Shown: positions 23,384 through 30,809 of the stretch, piece after piece
Numbering within the stretch: the stretch's first letter is position 1
How the letters are laid out: each line of letters begins with the position of its first letter
Source of the DNA: a virus
Reading direction: 5' to 3' (one strand)
Length of the DNA: 44,579 bases
IMG/VR virus record: IMGVR_UViG_3300036985_003015
Coordinates: 1-44,579 of that record
Translations under genes and position numbers: made by a program
Notes under the pieces: model-generated
What the model was told of the DNA's origin: nothing
Databases searched by the model: none
Seen by the model: the letters and a program-made list of their open reading frames with translations, nothing else

Positions 23384-24513
23384 GCACCGCGCACGCTAAG
23401 TTAAGCGCAAGCGGCAGCGCCAAGTGGTCCCTCTGCCCCGGCAGCGTGTTTGCCGAGAAGGACTTTCCCAACACAACATCCGTCTTTGCTGAAGAGGGCA
23501 CGGCTGCGCACGAGCTAGCTGAGATGCTGCTGCGAGGCGACGACGAGATTGTCTTCGGTAACATAATCGGTGCGCCGCTTCCTGAGAGCAACGTGGTCGT
23601 CACGCAGGACATGTACGACTACGTTCAAAGCTACGTGAGCTACGTCAACTCAATCAGCGGCGAGCTGTTCGTCGAGCAGCGGGTAGACTTTAGTCACATC
23701 GCGCCAGATGGGTTCGGCACCAGCGACGCCATCGTGATTAACGACAGCGTGATGACCATCGTCGACCTTAAGTACGGCAAGGGTGTACGCGTTGACGCTG
23801 AGAACAACACCCAGGGGGTGCTTTACGCTTTGGGTGCGGTGAACGACTACGGCATGCTGTTCAACATCAAGACCATTAATATAGTGATCGTGCAGCCGCG
23901 CCTTGATCACATCTCAGAGTGGACCATCGGCATCGACGAGCTTAACCGTTGGGGCGAGCGCCTAAAGCAAGCGGCCGAGCTGACAGCGACGGAGAACGCA
24001 CCGAGGGTACCGGGTGAGAAACAGTGCCAGTGGTGTAGGGCCAAGGCCACGTGCCCGGCACTAGCCAAGCTGACCGAGAGCACGCTGATGACCTCGTTCG
24101 ATAACCTAGACACCAGCAAGCCAGAGCAGCTGACAGACGAGCAGCTGAAGGTCGCGCTAGACAACAAGAAGTTGATTGTCTCATGGTTCGACGCCGTCGA
24201 GACCTTGGTGACCGACCGCCTAAGCACCGGCCAAGGGTTCAACGGGTACAAGCTGGTTGCAGGTAGAGCCAACCGAGCCTGGCGTGACGAGGAGGCAACC
24301 GCCCAGGTGCTGCTGACTGTACTAGGTGAAGCGATGCTGTACACACGCAAGATCATATCGCCGGCGCAGGCAGAGAAGGAGCTTGGCAAGTCACGCGCTG
24401 AGTTGCTGGACGACCTAGTCACTAAGCCAGAGGGCGCGCCAACGCTAGTGCCTGAGTCAGACAAGCGGCCGCCAGTCAACGTCAGTAAAAATGACTTTGA
24501 CATAATTAATTAG
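23380..24513 (+). CDS. Cas4-like PD-(D/E)XK exonuclease (DUF2800 family)
   Basis: A 377-residue protein of the DUF2800 family. An N-terminal Cys (C19 in WSLCPGS) and a C-terminal trio, CQWCRAKATC (C216, C219, C225), match the four-Cys iron-sulfur cluster of Cas4/AddB-type nucleases. The nuclease core has GTSDAIVI (about 114-121) and VDLKYGKG (about 128-135), the D...DxK catalytic arrangement. It probably resects DNA ends for recombination or helps degrade host DNA. It overlaps the preceding gene by four bases, and the ssb promoter starts inside its last codons. Family assignment is good; polarity and substrate are unknown. Confidence 0.85.
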   Translation: MSTAHAKLSASGSAKWSLCPGSVFAEKDFPNTTSVFAEEGTAAHELAEMLLRGDDEIVFGNIIGAPLPESNVVVTQDMYDYVQSYVSYVNSISGELFVEQRVDFSHIAPDGFGTSDAIVINDSVMTIVDLKYGKGVRVDAENNTQGVLYALGAVNDYGMLFNIKTINIVIVQPRLDHISEWTIGIDELNRWGERLKQAAELTATENAPRVPGEKQCQWCRAKATCPALAKLTESTLMTSFDNLDTSKPEQLTDEQLKVALDNKKLIVSWFDAVETLVTDRLSTGQGFNGYKLVAGRANRAWRDEEATAQVLLTVLGEAMLYTRKIISPAQAEKELGKSRAELLDDLVTKPEGAPTLVPESDKRPPVNVSKNDFDIIN

Positions 24514-24525
24514 CTGTGCTAATAT
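24497..24525 (+). promoter_or_regulatory. ssb promoter with perfect palindromic operator
   Basis: A consensus -35 TTGACA (24497-24502), 17-bp spacer and -10 TAATAT (24520-24525) lie just before the ssDNA-binding gene. ATTAGC-TGT-GCTAAT (24509-24523), a perfect palindrome, occupies the spacer and most of the -10. It is the best copy of the sites found beside the Cro-like gene at 22906. Confidence 0.8.
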
Positions 24526-24582
24526 TCTTTTTGTGCGCAGTCTAGGCACAATAAACTTCAAACGTAAAAGGAAAAAAGTAAA

Positions 24583-25098
24583 ATGTCTCAAATTAAACTT
24601 AAAAATGTACGACTATCATTCCCCTCACTGTTTCACAAGGCGTCTTTCCAAGGCAACGAAACTAAGTACGAGGCAACCTTCCTACTAAACAAGAAGACAC
24701 ACGCGGAAACAATCACCGAGATCCAATCTGCAATCGCTGAGAAAGTTAAGAACGACTTAAAAGGTGCTAAGCTTGGCGCCGACAAGATCTGTCTTAAGGA
24801 TGGCGACGAGATTGATTACGATGGCTACGCCGGTCACTTTAGTATCAAGGGCGCTAACGGCAAACGTCCGTTGGTTATTGGTAAGGACAAGTCACCACTG
24901 ACAGAGGACGATAACGTTCTCTACGCTGGTTGCTACGTCAACGCAATAATCGAGCTTTGGGCACAGGACAACGGCTTTGGTAAGCGCATCAATTGTAACT
25001 TATTGGCTGTTCAGTTTGCCGGTGACGGTGAGCCGTTCGGTGACGGCGGTACGAGTGTTGGAGTAGATGACTTTGATGTGATCGACGAAGACTTTTAA
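24583..25098 (+). CDS. ssDNA-binding protein (DUF2815 family)
   Basis: A 171-residue protein matching DUF2815, a family of phage single-strand DNA-binding proteins: LKNVRLSFPSLFHKASFQGNETKYEATFLLNK at the N-terminus, then NGKRPLVIGKDKSPLTEDDNVLYAGCYVNAIIELWAQDN. The acidic tail DDFDVIDEDF resembles the partner-binding tails of bacterial SSB. It should coat single strands made by the helicase and exonuclease nearby. It has its own strong promoter and is followed by a strong terminator, so it forms a highly expressed single-gene unit. ATG 24583 follows AAAAGGAAAAAAGTAAA. Confidence 0.88.
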   Translation: MSQIKLKNVRLSFPSLFHKASFQGNETKYEATFLLNKKTHAETITEIQSAIAEKVKNDLKGAKLGADKICLKDGDEIDYDGYAGHFSIKGANGKRPLVIGKDKSPLTEDDNVLYAGCYVNAIIELWAQDNGFGKRINCNLLAVQFAGDGEPFGDGGTSVGVDDFDVIDEDF

Positions 25099-25103
25099 TA
25101 CGC

Positions 25104-25115
25104 GTTACATGTAAC
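25104..25115. repeat. 12-bp palindrome GTTACATGTAAC
   Basis: A perfect palindrome between the ssb stop and its terminator. Related GTTAC/GTAAC and TACATGTA elements occur in the control region at 32483-32625. A binding site is possible; chance is not excluded. Confidence 0.4.
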
Positions 25116-25117
25116 AC

Positions 25118-25143
25118 CGCCCCTCGATGCTGAGGGGCGTTTT
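25118..25143 (+). terminator. Rho-independent terminator after ssb
   Basis: A perfect 8-bp stem, CGCCCCTC (25118-25125) and GAGGGGCG (25132-25139) with a six-base loop, is followed by TTTT. It separates the ssb unit from the DNA polymerase gene, which has only a 21-base leader after it. Some read-through may be needed to express the polymerase. Confidence 0.88.
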
Positions 25144-25163
25144 AACTAAAAGGCCACCCCTTA

Positions 25164-26945
25164 ATGTTCATAATCGATACCGAGGTCTACTCGGATTATT
25201 TTTTGCTTGCTATGCTACGCCTAAGCGACGGTAAGATCCGTCACTTTGAGTTTCACGCAGACGCCAAGCTTGATGTAACCAAGATAAAAAAACTGTTTGC
25301 GACCGAGACCGTTATTAGTTTCAACGGCAACAGCTACGACATACCTATTATCAGTGCAGCCGTCTCTGGCTACACCAACCAACAAATTAAAGACCTATCC
25401 GACAGTATCATTAAAAGCAACCAGCCTAGCTGGACGATACTGCGTGCGCATAACTTTGACATACTTAAGGCCAACCACATTGACCTGATCGAGGTCGCCC
25501 CTGGGCGGTCCAGCCTTAAGATTTACGGCGGCCGCATGAACGCCCCCAAGATGCAGGACCTACCGATTGACCCAAGCAGCAGCATATCCATCAAGCAACG
25601 CGCCGAGCTGCGCGATTATTGCGAGAATGACCTACACACGACGGCCATGTTGTACAAGGCGCTGAAGCCACAGATTGACCTGCGCGTTGGGCTGAGTGAG
25701 CAGTACGGGATGGACCTACGCAGTAAGAGCGATGCGCAGATTGCTGAGACGGTGATCATTAGCGAGATGACCAAGATCACCAAGCAAGGCTACGGTAAGA
25801 CCGCCCTAAAAGAAAACACATCGTTTAGCTACATCGACCCGCGCATCGTTAACTTTACCGACACCAAGCTTAACATACTGATCAACAGCCTGTGTGAGCA
25901 CAGGTTCACCCTAGGATTGAACGGCGCGGTGCAGATGCCTGACTGGCTACGCAGTACCAAGATTAAGATTGGCTCTGGTGAGTATCAGATGGGGATAGGT
26001 GGCCTACACAGCTGCGAGAAGACGCAGTACATCAAGGCCGACGACGAGCACATCCTGTTAGAGCTTGACGTGGCCAGCTACTACCCGAACATAATACTGC
26101 AGCAGCGCCTTGCGCCTAAGAGTATGGGCGCGCCGTTCTTGAGCGTGTACCAGTCTATTGTTACTAGGCGCCTAGAGGCCAAGCACCGTGGCGACAAGGT
26201 AACGGCCGACGTGCTTAAGATTGCTGTCAACGGCAGCTTCGGTAAGCTTGGCAGCAAGTACAGCGCCCTGTTCGCGCCGGAGCTACTGATACAGACAACC
26301 ATCACCGGGCAGCTTGCGCTGCTGATGCTGATCGAGGCCATCGAGCTAGCAGGCGCCAGGGTAGTCAGTGCCAACACCGACGGCGTGGTGATTCTGTGCC
26401 CACGTGTACTTGAGAAGCGTATAGACGAGGTTGCCTTTGACTGGATGCTTAACACTTCGTTCGATTTAGAGCGAACAGACTACCGAGCGTTGGCCAGCCG
26501 TGACGTGAACAGCTACGTGGCTGTTAAGCTAGACGGTAAGATCAAGGGTAAGGGGGTCTTCGCTAGCACTAGCCTGGCCAAAAACCCAGACGACCCAATC
26601 ATCGCCCAGGCGGTGGCCCAGTACGTCGCGCATGATATCCCACTTGAGATCACCATACGCAACTGCCGTGACATCACGCAGTTTATAACGATACGACGCG
26701 TACAGGGCGGCGCCACGTGGCAAGGGCAGTACCTAGGTAAGGCGGTGAGGTTCTATCACAGCAACGCCGTACCAAGCGCGCAGTGTATACACTACGCGAC
26801 CAACAGTAACCGCGTACCGAACTCAGCGGGTGCGCGACCATTGATGCAGTTACCAGACACGTTCCCAACAGACGTTGACTACAACTACTACCTGGTTGAG
26901 GCTGAGAAACTATTATGTGAGGTGGGTTGCAATGCTAGAGCGTGA
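25164..26945 (+). CDS. Family B DNA polymerase
   Basis: A compact, 593-residue replicative polymerase. The proofreading exonuclease has Exo I IIDTEV (D5, E7), Exo II SFNGNSYD (ending D59) and Exo III YCENDL (near 152). The polymerase has motif A LELDVASYYPNIIL (near 300), motif B KIAVNGSFGKLGSKYS (near 352) and motif C SANTDGVV (near 404), where the usual DTD is reduced to NTD. It is shorter than most family B enzymes, with little between exo III and motif A and a short thumb. It should copy the genome with the primase-helicase and ssb. The start follows AAAAGGCCACCCCTTA. The VRR-NUC gene overlaps its 3' end by 14 bases. Confidence 0.9.
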   Translation: MFIIDTEVYSDYFLLAMLRLSDGKIRHFEFHADAKLDVTKIKKLFATETVISFNGNSYDIPIISAAVSGYTNQQIKDLSDSIIKSNQPSWTILRAHNFDILKANHIDLIEVAPGRSSLKIYGGRMNAPKMQDLPIDPSSSISIKQRAELRDYCENDLHTTAMLYKALKPQIDLRVGLSEQYGMDLRSKSDAQIAETVIISEMTKITKQGYGKTALKENTSFSYIDPRIVNFTDTKLNILINSLCEHRFTLGLNGAVQMPDWLRSTKIKIGSGEYQMGIGGLHSCEKTQYIKADDEHILLELDVASYYPNIILQQRLAPKSMGAPFLSVYQSIVTRRLEAKHRGDKVTADVLKIAVNGSFGKLGSKYSALFAPELLIQTTITGQLALLMLIEAIELAGARVVSANTDGVVILCPRVLEKRIDEVAFDWMLNTSFDLERTDYRALASRDVNSYVAVKLDGKIKGKGVFASTSLAKNPDDPIIAQAVAQYVAHDIPLEITIRNCRDITQFITIRRVQGGATWQGQYLGKAVRFYHSNAVPSAQCIHYATNSNRVPNSAGARPLMQLPDTFPTDVDYNYYLVEAEKLLCEVGCNARA

Positions 26946-27198
26946 CATAGAGAAGGCGTTTGTTAAGCGGGTCAAGTCACTCGGCGGCATGGCGGAGAAG
27001 TTCACGTCACCCGCCAAGCGCTCGGTGCCTGATCGTATTGTCACGTTGCCCGGCGGCGTGATTATCTTTGTTGAACTAAAGAAGCCAGGCGCTAAGCCGA
27101 CTGAGCTGCAGCTGCGCGATCATGACATCCGTCGTGCGTTTGGCTGCGACGTCAGGGTTATCTCTACTATGGAGCAGGTCGATGCGTTTCCTAAGTGA
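26932..27198 (+). CDS. VRR-NUC nuclease
   Basis: ATG 26932 (MLERDIEKAFVKRVKSLGG) follows GAGGTGGGTTGCA and is preferred to the frame opening upstream. The 88-residue product is a minimal VRR-NUC domain: ERDIEKAFVKRVKSLGGMAEKFTSPAKRSVPDRIVTLPGGVIIFVELKKPG, with the PD...ExK catalytic residues. Such stand-alone nucleases are common beside SNF2-type helicases in phages and are thought to cut branched DNA. Here the helicase follows after an inserted homing endonuclease gene. Family assignment is strong. Confidence 0.88.
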   Translation: MLERDIEKAFVKRVKSLGGMAEKFTSPAKRSVPDRIVTLPGGVIIFVELKKPGAKPTELQLRDHDIRRAFGCDVRVISTMEQVDAFPK

Positions 27199-27892
27199 TT
27201 GTTTTTGTTTTACCTTCGGTATATACTTACTTTTCTATTATCCAAGAGTAAGATTATTATGCAAATAAACGCAGAACTATTAAAAAAATTAGTAAATTAT
27301 GACGAAGTCTCTGGTGAAATGAGGTGGTTAAATCGACCAGTTGAAATGTTTAAAACAAAAAGTGCTCACGCTGGTTGGAATAAACGATTAGCTGGCAAGA
27401 AAGCAGTAACAATTGATGGCAAAGGATATTTGGTTGTTTCTATATTTTGCAAAAGATATTTAGTTCATCGGCTTATATGGCTTTATGTTTATGGCAGGTT
27501 TCCTAAAATAATAGATCACATTAATGGTATTCGCACAGACAACAGACTTGTTAATTTACAAGAAGTGACTAATCAACAAAATCACATGAATCAAAAACGA
27601 TCGTCAAAAAACACAAGTGGTGCAACAGGCGTATATTTAAATAAAAAGCGCAATATATGGTGCGCGCAAATTAAATTTAATGGCAATACTTATCATATTG
27701 GGTCTAGTAAAAATTTTGATGAAGCGGTGCTTATGCGAAAAAATGAAGAAAAAAAATTAGGTTTTTCTGAAAGGCATGGTAATGAGATTTAAATCAGAAA
27801 TGCATAATTATCAAAATAACGCTGTTGATTTTATAAGAGTGCAAAAACGTTGTCTTCTTGCAATTGGAATGGGTTGCGGAAAAACATGTATT
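27199..27892 (+). mobile_element. AT-rich homing-endonuclease insertion with flanking conversion tract
   Basis: From the base after the VRR-NUC stop to about 27892 the DNA is much richer in A and T than either side. It includes the endonuclease gene and the first ~39 codons of the helicase, with codons such as AGA, ATA and GGA that are rare in the rest of that gene. The change back is sharp, just after the Walker A codons. This looks like an insertion with co-conversion of the flank. Confidence 0.65.
27259..27792 (+). CDS. HNH homing endonuclease with AP2 DNA-binding domain
   Basis: ATG 27259 (MQINAELLKKLVNYDEVSG) is preferred; the 20 residues upstream look non-coding. The 177-residue protein has an HNH core, HRLIWLYVYGRFPKIIDHINGIRTDNRLVNLQEVTNQQN (about 70-108), and a C-terminal AP2-like domain, SGATGVYLNKKRNIWCAQIKFNGNTYHIGSSKNFDEAV. 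This is the standard layout of free-standing phage homing endonucleases, which cut a cognate allele and are copied into it. It sits between VRR-NUC and helicase genes that are usually adjacent, and overlaps the helicase start by 17 bases. No intron or intein is visible. Confidence 0.87.
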   Translation: MQINAELLKKLVNYDEVSGEMRWLNRPVEMFKTKSAHAGWNKRLAGKKAVTIDGKGYLVVSIFCKRYLVHRLIWLYVYGRFPKIIDHINGIRTDNRLVNLQEVTNQQNHMNQKRSSKNTSGATGVYLNKKRNIWCAQIKFNGNTYHIGSSKNFDEAVLMRKNEEKKLGFSERHGNEI

Positions 27893-29122
27893 ACCCTGAC
27901 GGCCATCAACGACTTGATTGACTCGTTCACGATACACAAGACGTTGATCATTGCGCCACTACGCGTGGCCAACAGCGTCTGGGCACAAGAGGCCGAGCTG
28001 TGGGAGCACACCAAGCATTTAAAGGTCAGCGTCTGCACGGGTAACGAGCGGGCGCGGCTGACGGCGCTTATGCAAGACGCCGACATCTTTGTGATCAACC
28101 GTGAGAACGTCGAGTGGCTAGTCAAGTCGCAAAAAAATTGGCGCTTCGATTGCGTGGTGGTCGACGAGTCAGACTCGTTCAAGAACGCCAGCTCTAAACG
28201 CTTTAGGGCACTACGCAAGGTGCTGCCAGACACGACGCACATGGTTCTACTATCAGGCACCCCGTCGCCCAATGGCCTACTCGATGTCTGGGCACAGATG
28301 TACCTGATTGACTTTGGTGAGCGCCTAGGTCGGACGATGACCTCGTACAAGGATCGGTTCTTCGAGAAGGACTACATGGGTTACAACTTCACACTGCGTG
28401 AGGGTAGCGCCGGCAAGATACACGACCTGCTTAGGGACAAGGTCTTGAGCATGAGCAGCGAGGACTACCTTGAGCTGCCTGATCGGATAAGTTTGGTCGA
28501 GCCCGTAGACTTACCGCCGGCCACACTGCGTGAGTACAAGGACTTCGAGACCACGCTACTGGCGACGCTGCCAGACGGTGAAGAGATTGAGGCCATGAAC
28601 GCGGCCGTGTTAGCCGGCAAGCTACTGCAGTACGCCAACGGGGCCATCTACACCGACGAGCACCACAATTGGACCAACATCCACGACGTTAAGCTAGACG
28701 CCCTGGCCGAGATCATTGAGAACAACAGCGGTGAGAACATCCTGGTCGCGTACAACTTTAAGCACGACCTAGCCAAGCTGCAGCAGCGGTTCCCTAGTGG
28801 CGTCGCGTTAGACAAGGACCCCAACACCGTCGTGCGTTGGCAGCAGGGTAAGATCAAGCTAATGTTTGCCCACCCACAATCTGCCGGGCACGGGCTAAAC
28901 CTACAAGACGGTGGCTGCCTAGCTGTTTGGTTTGGGTTGACCTGGTCACTTGGCCACTACCTACAGTTCAACGCAAGGCTACACAGACAGGGACAACAGC
29001 GCCCAGTGCGAATTATTCACATCATCGCCAGCGGCACGATAGACGAGCGAGTGGTGTCAGTACTGAGTTTGAAGGGTGCCGTACAAAATAATTTGCTAAA
29101 TGCGTTAAAAGTACAAAAATAA
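27776..29122 (+). CDS. SNF2-type superfamily 2 helicase
   Basis: A 448-residue helicase. Motif I is GMGCGKT (residues 31-37), followed by TLIIAPLRVANSVWAQEAELW (Ia), VVVDESDSFKN (II, DESD), LLSGTPSPNGLLDVWAQMYLID (III), LVAYNFKHDL (IV), HGLNLQDGG (V) and LQFNARLHRQGQQRPVRIIHI (VI). It is of the short phage type that pairs with VRR-NUC nucleases and probably remodels replication or recombination forks. Its first 39 codons are AT-rich, unlike the rest, which links this part to the homing endonuclease insertion. ATG 27776 and ATG 27782 are both possible. Its stop overlaps promoter P3. Confidence 0.9.
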   Translation: MVMRFKSEMHNYQNNAVDFIRVQKRCLLAIGMGCGKTCITLTAINDLIDSFTIHKTLIIAPLRVANSVWAQEAELWEHTKHLKVSVCTGNERARLTALMQDADIFVINRENVEWLVKSQKNWRFDCVVVDESDSFKNASSKRFRALRKVLPDTTHMVLLSGTPSPNGLLDVWAQMYLIDFGERLGRTMTSYKDRFFEKDYMGYNFTLREGSAGKIHDLLRDKVLSMSSEDYLELPDRISLVEPVDLPPATLREYKDFETTLLATLPDGEEIEAMNAAVLAGKLLQYANGAIYTDEHHNWTNIHDVKLDALAEIIENNSGENILVAYNFKHDLAKLQQRFPSGVALDKDPNTVVRWQQGKIKLMFAHPQSAGHGLNLQDGGCLAVWFGLTWSLGHYLQFNARLHRQGQQRPVRIIHIIASGTIDERVVSVLSLKGAVQNNLLNALKVQK

Positions 29123-29153
29123 GTGTTGCGTTTCTCTCAACACTCTGTATAAT
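29122..29153 (+). promoter_or_regulatory. Early promoter P3, third copy of the P1/P2 type
   Basis: The -35 TTGCGT (29126-29131), 16-bp spacer and -10 TATAAT (29148-29153) match P1 and P2, with the inverted repeat AGTGTTG (29122-29128) and CAACACT (29138-29144) preserved. The loop is CGTTTCTCT instead of CGTTTACCT. The leader (GTGGTAGGACAACACAATAAAACTAAAAGGA) also matches. It starts the long run of small plus-strand genes, 11 kb away from P1 and P2. Confidence 0.82.
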
Positions 29154-29200
29154 CGTTTTTGTGGTAGGACAACACAATAAAACTAAAAGGAGAATTAAAA

Positions 29201-29632
29201 ATGGCTTATGTATCAAACTTAAAAAAATTAAATATTAGCGCGGCATTAAGACCTATATTTAAAAGCTACGGCGTTAAGGCTACGATTGCTCGCAGCTCTA
29301 ACAAGTCAACCTTGGTTGTAAATATCTCAGCCGGCGACATCGACTTCGGTTCCGATTACACACAAGTCAACGTGTACCACATAAACAAGAACCACGTTGG
29401 TAAGGCCAGGTTCTTTTTAAATGAAGTATTAGACGCCATTAAAAGTACTGGCGACTGGTACGACAACTCAGACGCAATGACAGACTACTTCAACACCGCG
29501 TTTTATATCGACATCAACGTCGGCCGTTGGAACAAGCCGTATAAAAATACCAAGGTTAACTTGTTGGATGACGTGCTAGAGTTCAAGGCGTTGCGCGAGC
29601 TTGGCAAACTTCAACTTATTCATGTGAGATAA
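29201..29632 (+). CDS. Conserved phage protein (GDWYDNSDAMTDYF type)
   Basis: A 143-residue protein, first in the P3 unit. The N-terminal half (LRPIFKSYGVKATIARSSNKSTLVVNISAGDIDF) looks like an alpha/beta domain. The second half holds the conserved segment STGDWYDNSDAMTDYFNTAFYIDINVGRWNKPY, which I recall from many environmental phages and from large polyvalent-type proteins, without a proven activity. ATG 29201 follows AAAAGGAGAATTAAAA. It is probably strongly expressed early. Function unknown. Confidence 0.7.
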   Translation: MAYVSNLKKLNISAALRPIFKSYGVKATIARSSNKSTLVVNISAGDIDFGSDYTQVNVYHINKNHVGKARFFLNEVLDAIKSTGDWYDNSDAMTDYFNTAFYIDINVGRWNKPYKNTKVNLLDDVLEFKALRELGKLQLIHVR

Positions 29633-29642
29633 AGGATTGATT

Positions 29643-29762
29643 ATGCTTGACATTAATGAAGAATTAGCGGAAATTATCCGTCAGATACAAGAGGCACGTA
29701 AAGAGTTTGAGGCACTAGAGATGCGTATGGCGCAAAGGGAGATTGAAAATGGTACAGATTGA
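29643..29762 (+). CDS. Very small coiled-coil protein (39 residues)
   Basis: A 40-codon frame with ATG 29643 after AAAGGATTGATT and TGA 29760-29762. The product (MLDINEELAEIIRQIQEAR... to REIENGTD) is a single charged helix with heptad spacing. Its last codons overlap the next gene start by 14 bases, as expected in this compact operon. No family recognised. Confidence 0.5.
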   Translation: MLDINEELAEIIRQIQEARKEFEALEMRMAQREIENGTD

Positions 29763-29928
29763 TTACGTTAAACAGATGGAGCACTTGGGTGCTGGCATGA
29801 CAGAACAAGAAAAACAGGACGCCATAATGAATGGCATACACAACAACATTGCCGCATTGATTGGCATGCTGCAGCACTTAGAGCAACGCGTTAGCTCGAT
29901 AGAGGAGAAAATAAATGCGCTACCGTGA
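29749..29928 (+). CDS. Small helical protein
   Basis: ATG 29749 (MVQIDYVKQMEHLGAGMTEQ) is preceded by AGGGAGATTGAAA. The 59-residue product is helical, with a Met-rich middle (IMNGIHNNIAALIGMLQHLEQRVSSIEEKINALP) that resembles a coiled coil. It overlaps genes on both sides. It may form an oligomer with the neighbouring coiled-coil peptide, but that is a guess from shared character and position. Confidence 0.55.
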   Translation: MVQIDYVKQMEHLGAGMTEQEKQDAIMNGIHNNIAALIGMLQHLEQRVSSIEEKINALP

Positions 29929-30091
29929 GCCTTGGGATAAGAGCAACTACCAGTTCAATCGCCAGGACGAATGGACCGGCGCTGCGTTTGTAGAGGAAGA
30001 TCACTGGGACGCAGATCACTTGCGCCTTTACACTGGTCGATGGATCATGGTTTGCTTGGTCGCCTTGGGTGCACTACTATGGATAATGTAG
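29915..30091 (+). CDS. Small membrane protein with C-terminal membrane anchor
   Basis: A 59-codon frame, ATG 29915 after AGAGGAGAAAATAA and TAG 30089. The 58-residue product starts polar and acidic (MRYREPWDKSNYQFNRQDEW) and ends in one membrane segment, WIMVCLVALGALLWIM. It overlaps both neighbours (14 and 13 bases). A tail-anchored inner membrane protein is likely. It could take part in superinfection exclusion or lysis, but nothing specific is seen. Confidence 0.55.
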   Translation: MRYREPWDKSNYQFNRQDEWTGAAFVEEDHWDADHLRLYTGRWIMVCLVALGALLWIM

Positions 30092-30462
30092 CGACCTTTA
30101 TTGCTACCGCAGCCAAGACAGAAGACATCGCCAAGGTGCGTATGAACCTGTACGCAGAGGTGTTGATTGCCGACCGAACTGGTAGAAGCTTGATGGCGCA
30201 AGGGTTTAGTAGATCAGACCTTCAGTACAGCATGCAACTGCTTGTTAAAGAGGGCCTTGTTTTTAAGTACGGGGTTGGTAGGAACACGTACTACTCCGTA
30301 ACAAAAGACGAGAGCAAAGAACGGTCTAATAGAATAGACCCAATCATTATCCCAGAGCAGTACGTCGGCAACTTAAAGCTTGGTATGCGTATGGGGTACA
30401 CAAACATTGAACCAAAACCAAGCAGAACAATTAGGAGGCTGTCAAATGGCAAAGAATCGTAA
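30079..30462 (+). CDS. Putative winged-helix DNA-binding protein
   Basis: ATG 30079 (MDNVATFIATAAKTEDIAKV) lies inside the end of the membrane-protein gene; upstream codons in this frame are shadow sequence. The 127-residue product contains RSLMAQGFSRSDLQYSMQLLVKEGLVFKYGVGRNTYYSVTK, which fits a winged helix-turn-helix with a wing at GVGRNTYY, then a basic C-terminal tail (EPKPSRTIRRLSNGKES). It may regulate genes of the P3 unit or host genes. The fold is an inference from pattern, not a named match. Confidence 0.6.
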   Translation: MDNVATFIATAAKTEDIAKVRMNLYAEVLIADRTGRSLMAQGFSRSDLQYSMQLLVKEGLVFKYGVGRNTYYSVTKDESKERSNRIDPIIIPEQYVGNLKLGMRMGYTNIEPKPSRTIRRLSNGKES

Positions 30463-30643
30463 TTCAATAACTGGCGATAAGATTATCACCAAGCATAAGT
30501 CAAAGTCATTTGACGACAATTTTGACCTTATTTTTAGATCTAAAAAACCTACGATTGAGCAAGTCGATGACGACTGGATTAATGCAGAAGAGGACTTAAC
30601 AGAATGGCTTACTATAAAAGGGCTTCAAGAAAATGAAAGTTAA
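30446..30643 (+). CDS. Small hypothetical protein
   Basis: ATG 30446 (MAKNRNSITGDKIITKHKS) has a near-perfect Shine-Dalgarno sequence, TTAGGAGGCTG, 6 bases upstream, which fixes the start. The 65-residue product has a basic N-terminus and an acidic C-terminal half (IEQVDDDWINAEEDLTEWLTIKGLQENES). It overlaps genes on both sides by short distances. No family recognised. Confidence 0.6.
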   Translation: MAKNRNSITGDKIITKHKSKSFDDNFDLIFRSKKPTIEQVDDDWINAEEDLTEWLTIKGLQENES

Positions 30644-30809
30644 ACGGACAATGCCCAAGTGGGTATGGTGGCGCCAGGGTGAGTGCGTGGTTGAGGTAAT
30701 AAAGACTGGCCACTACCCAACAACCATTATCGGTAAACTACCTAATGGCAAAGAGGCTGAGATTGACATCGATCAGCTTGAGCTTACAAAGGACGGGGTG
30801 CAAGTATGA
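30633..30809 (+). CDS. Small basic beta-rich protein
   Basis: A 59-codon frame, ATG 30633 to TGA 30807-30809, overlapping the next gene by ATGA. The 58-residue product starts with a basic aromatic patch (MKVKRTMPKWVWWRQGE) then alternates hydrophobic and polar residues (CVVEVIKTGHYPTTIIGKLPNGKEAEIDIDQLELT), which fits a small beta barrel such as an SH3-like fold. Function unknown. Confidence 0.55.
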   Translation: MKVKRTMPKWVWWRQGECVVEVIKTGHYPTTIIGKLPNGKEAEIDIDQLELTKDGVQV

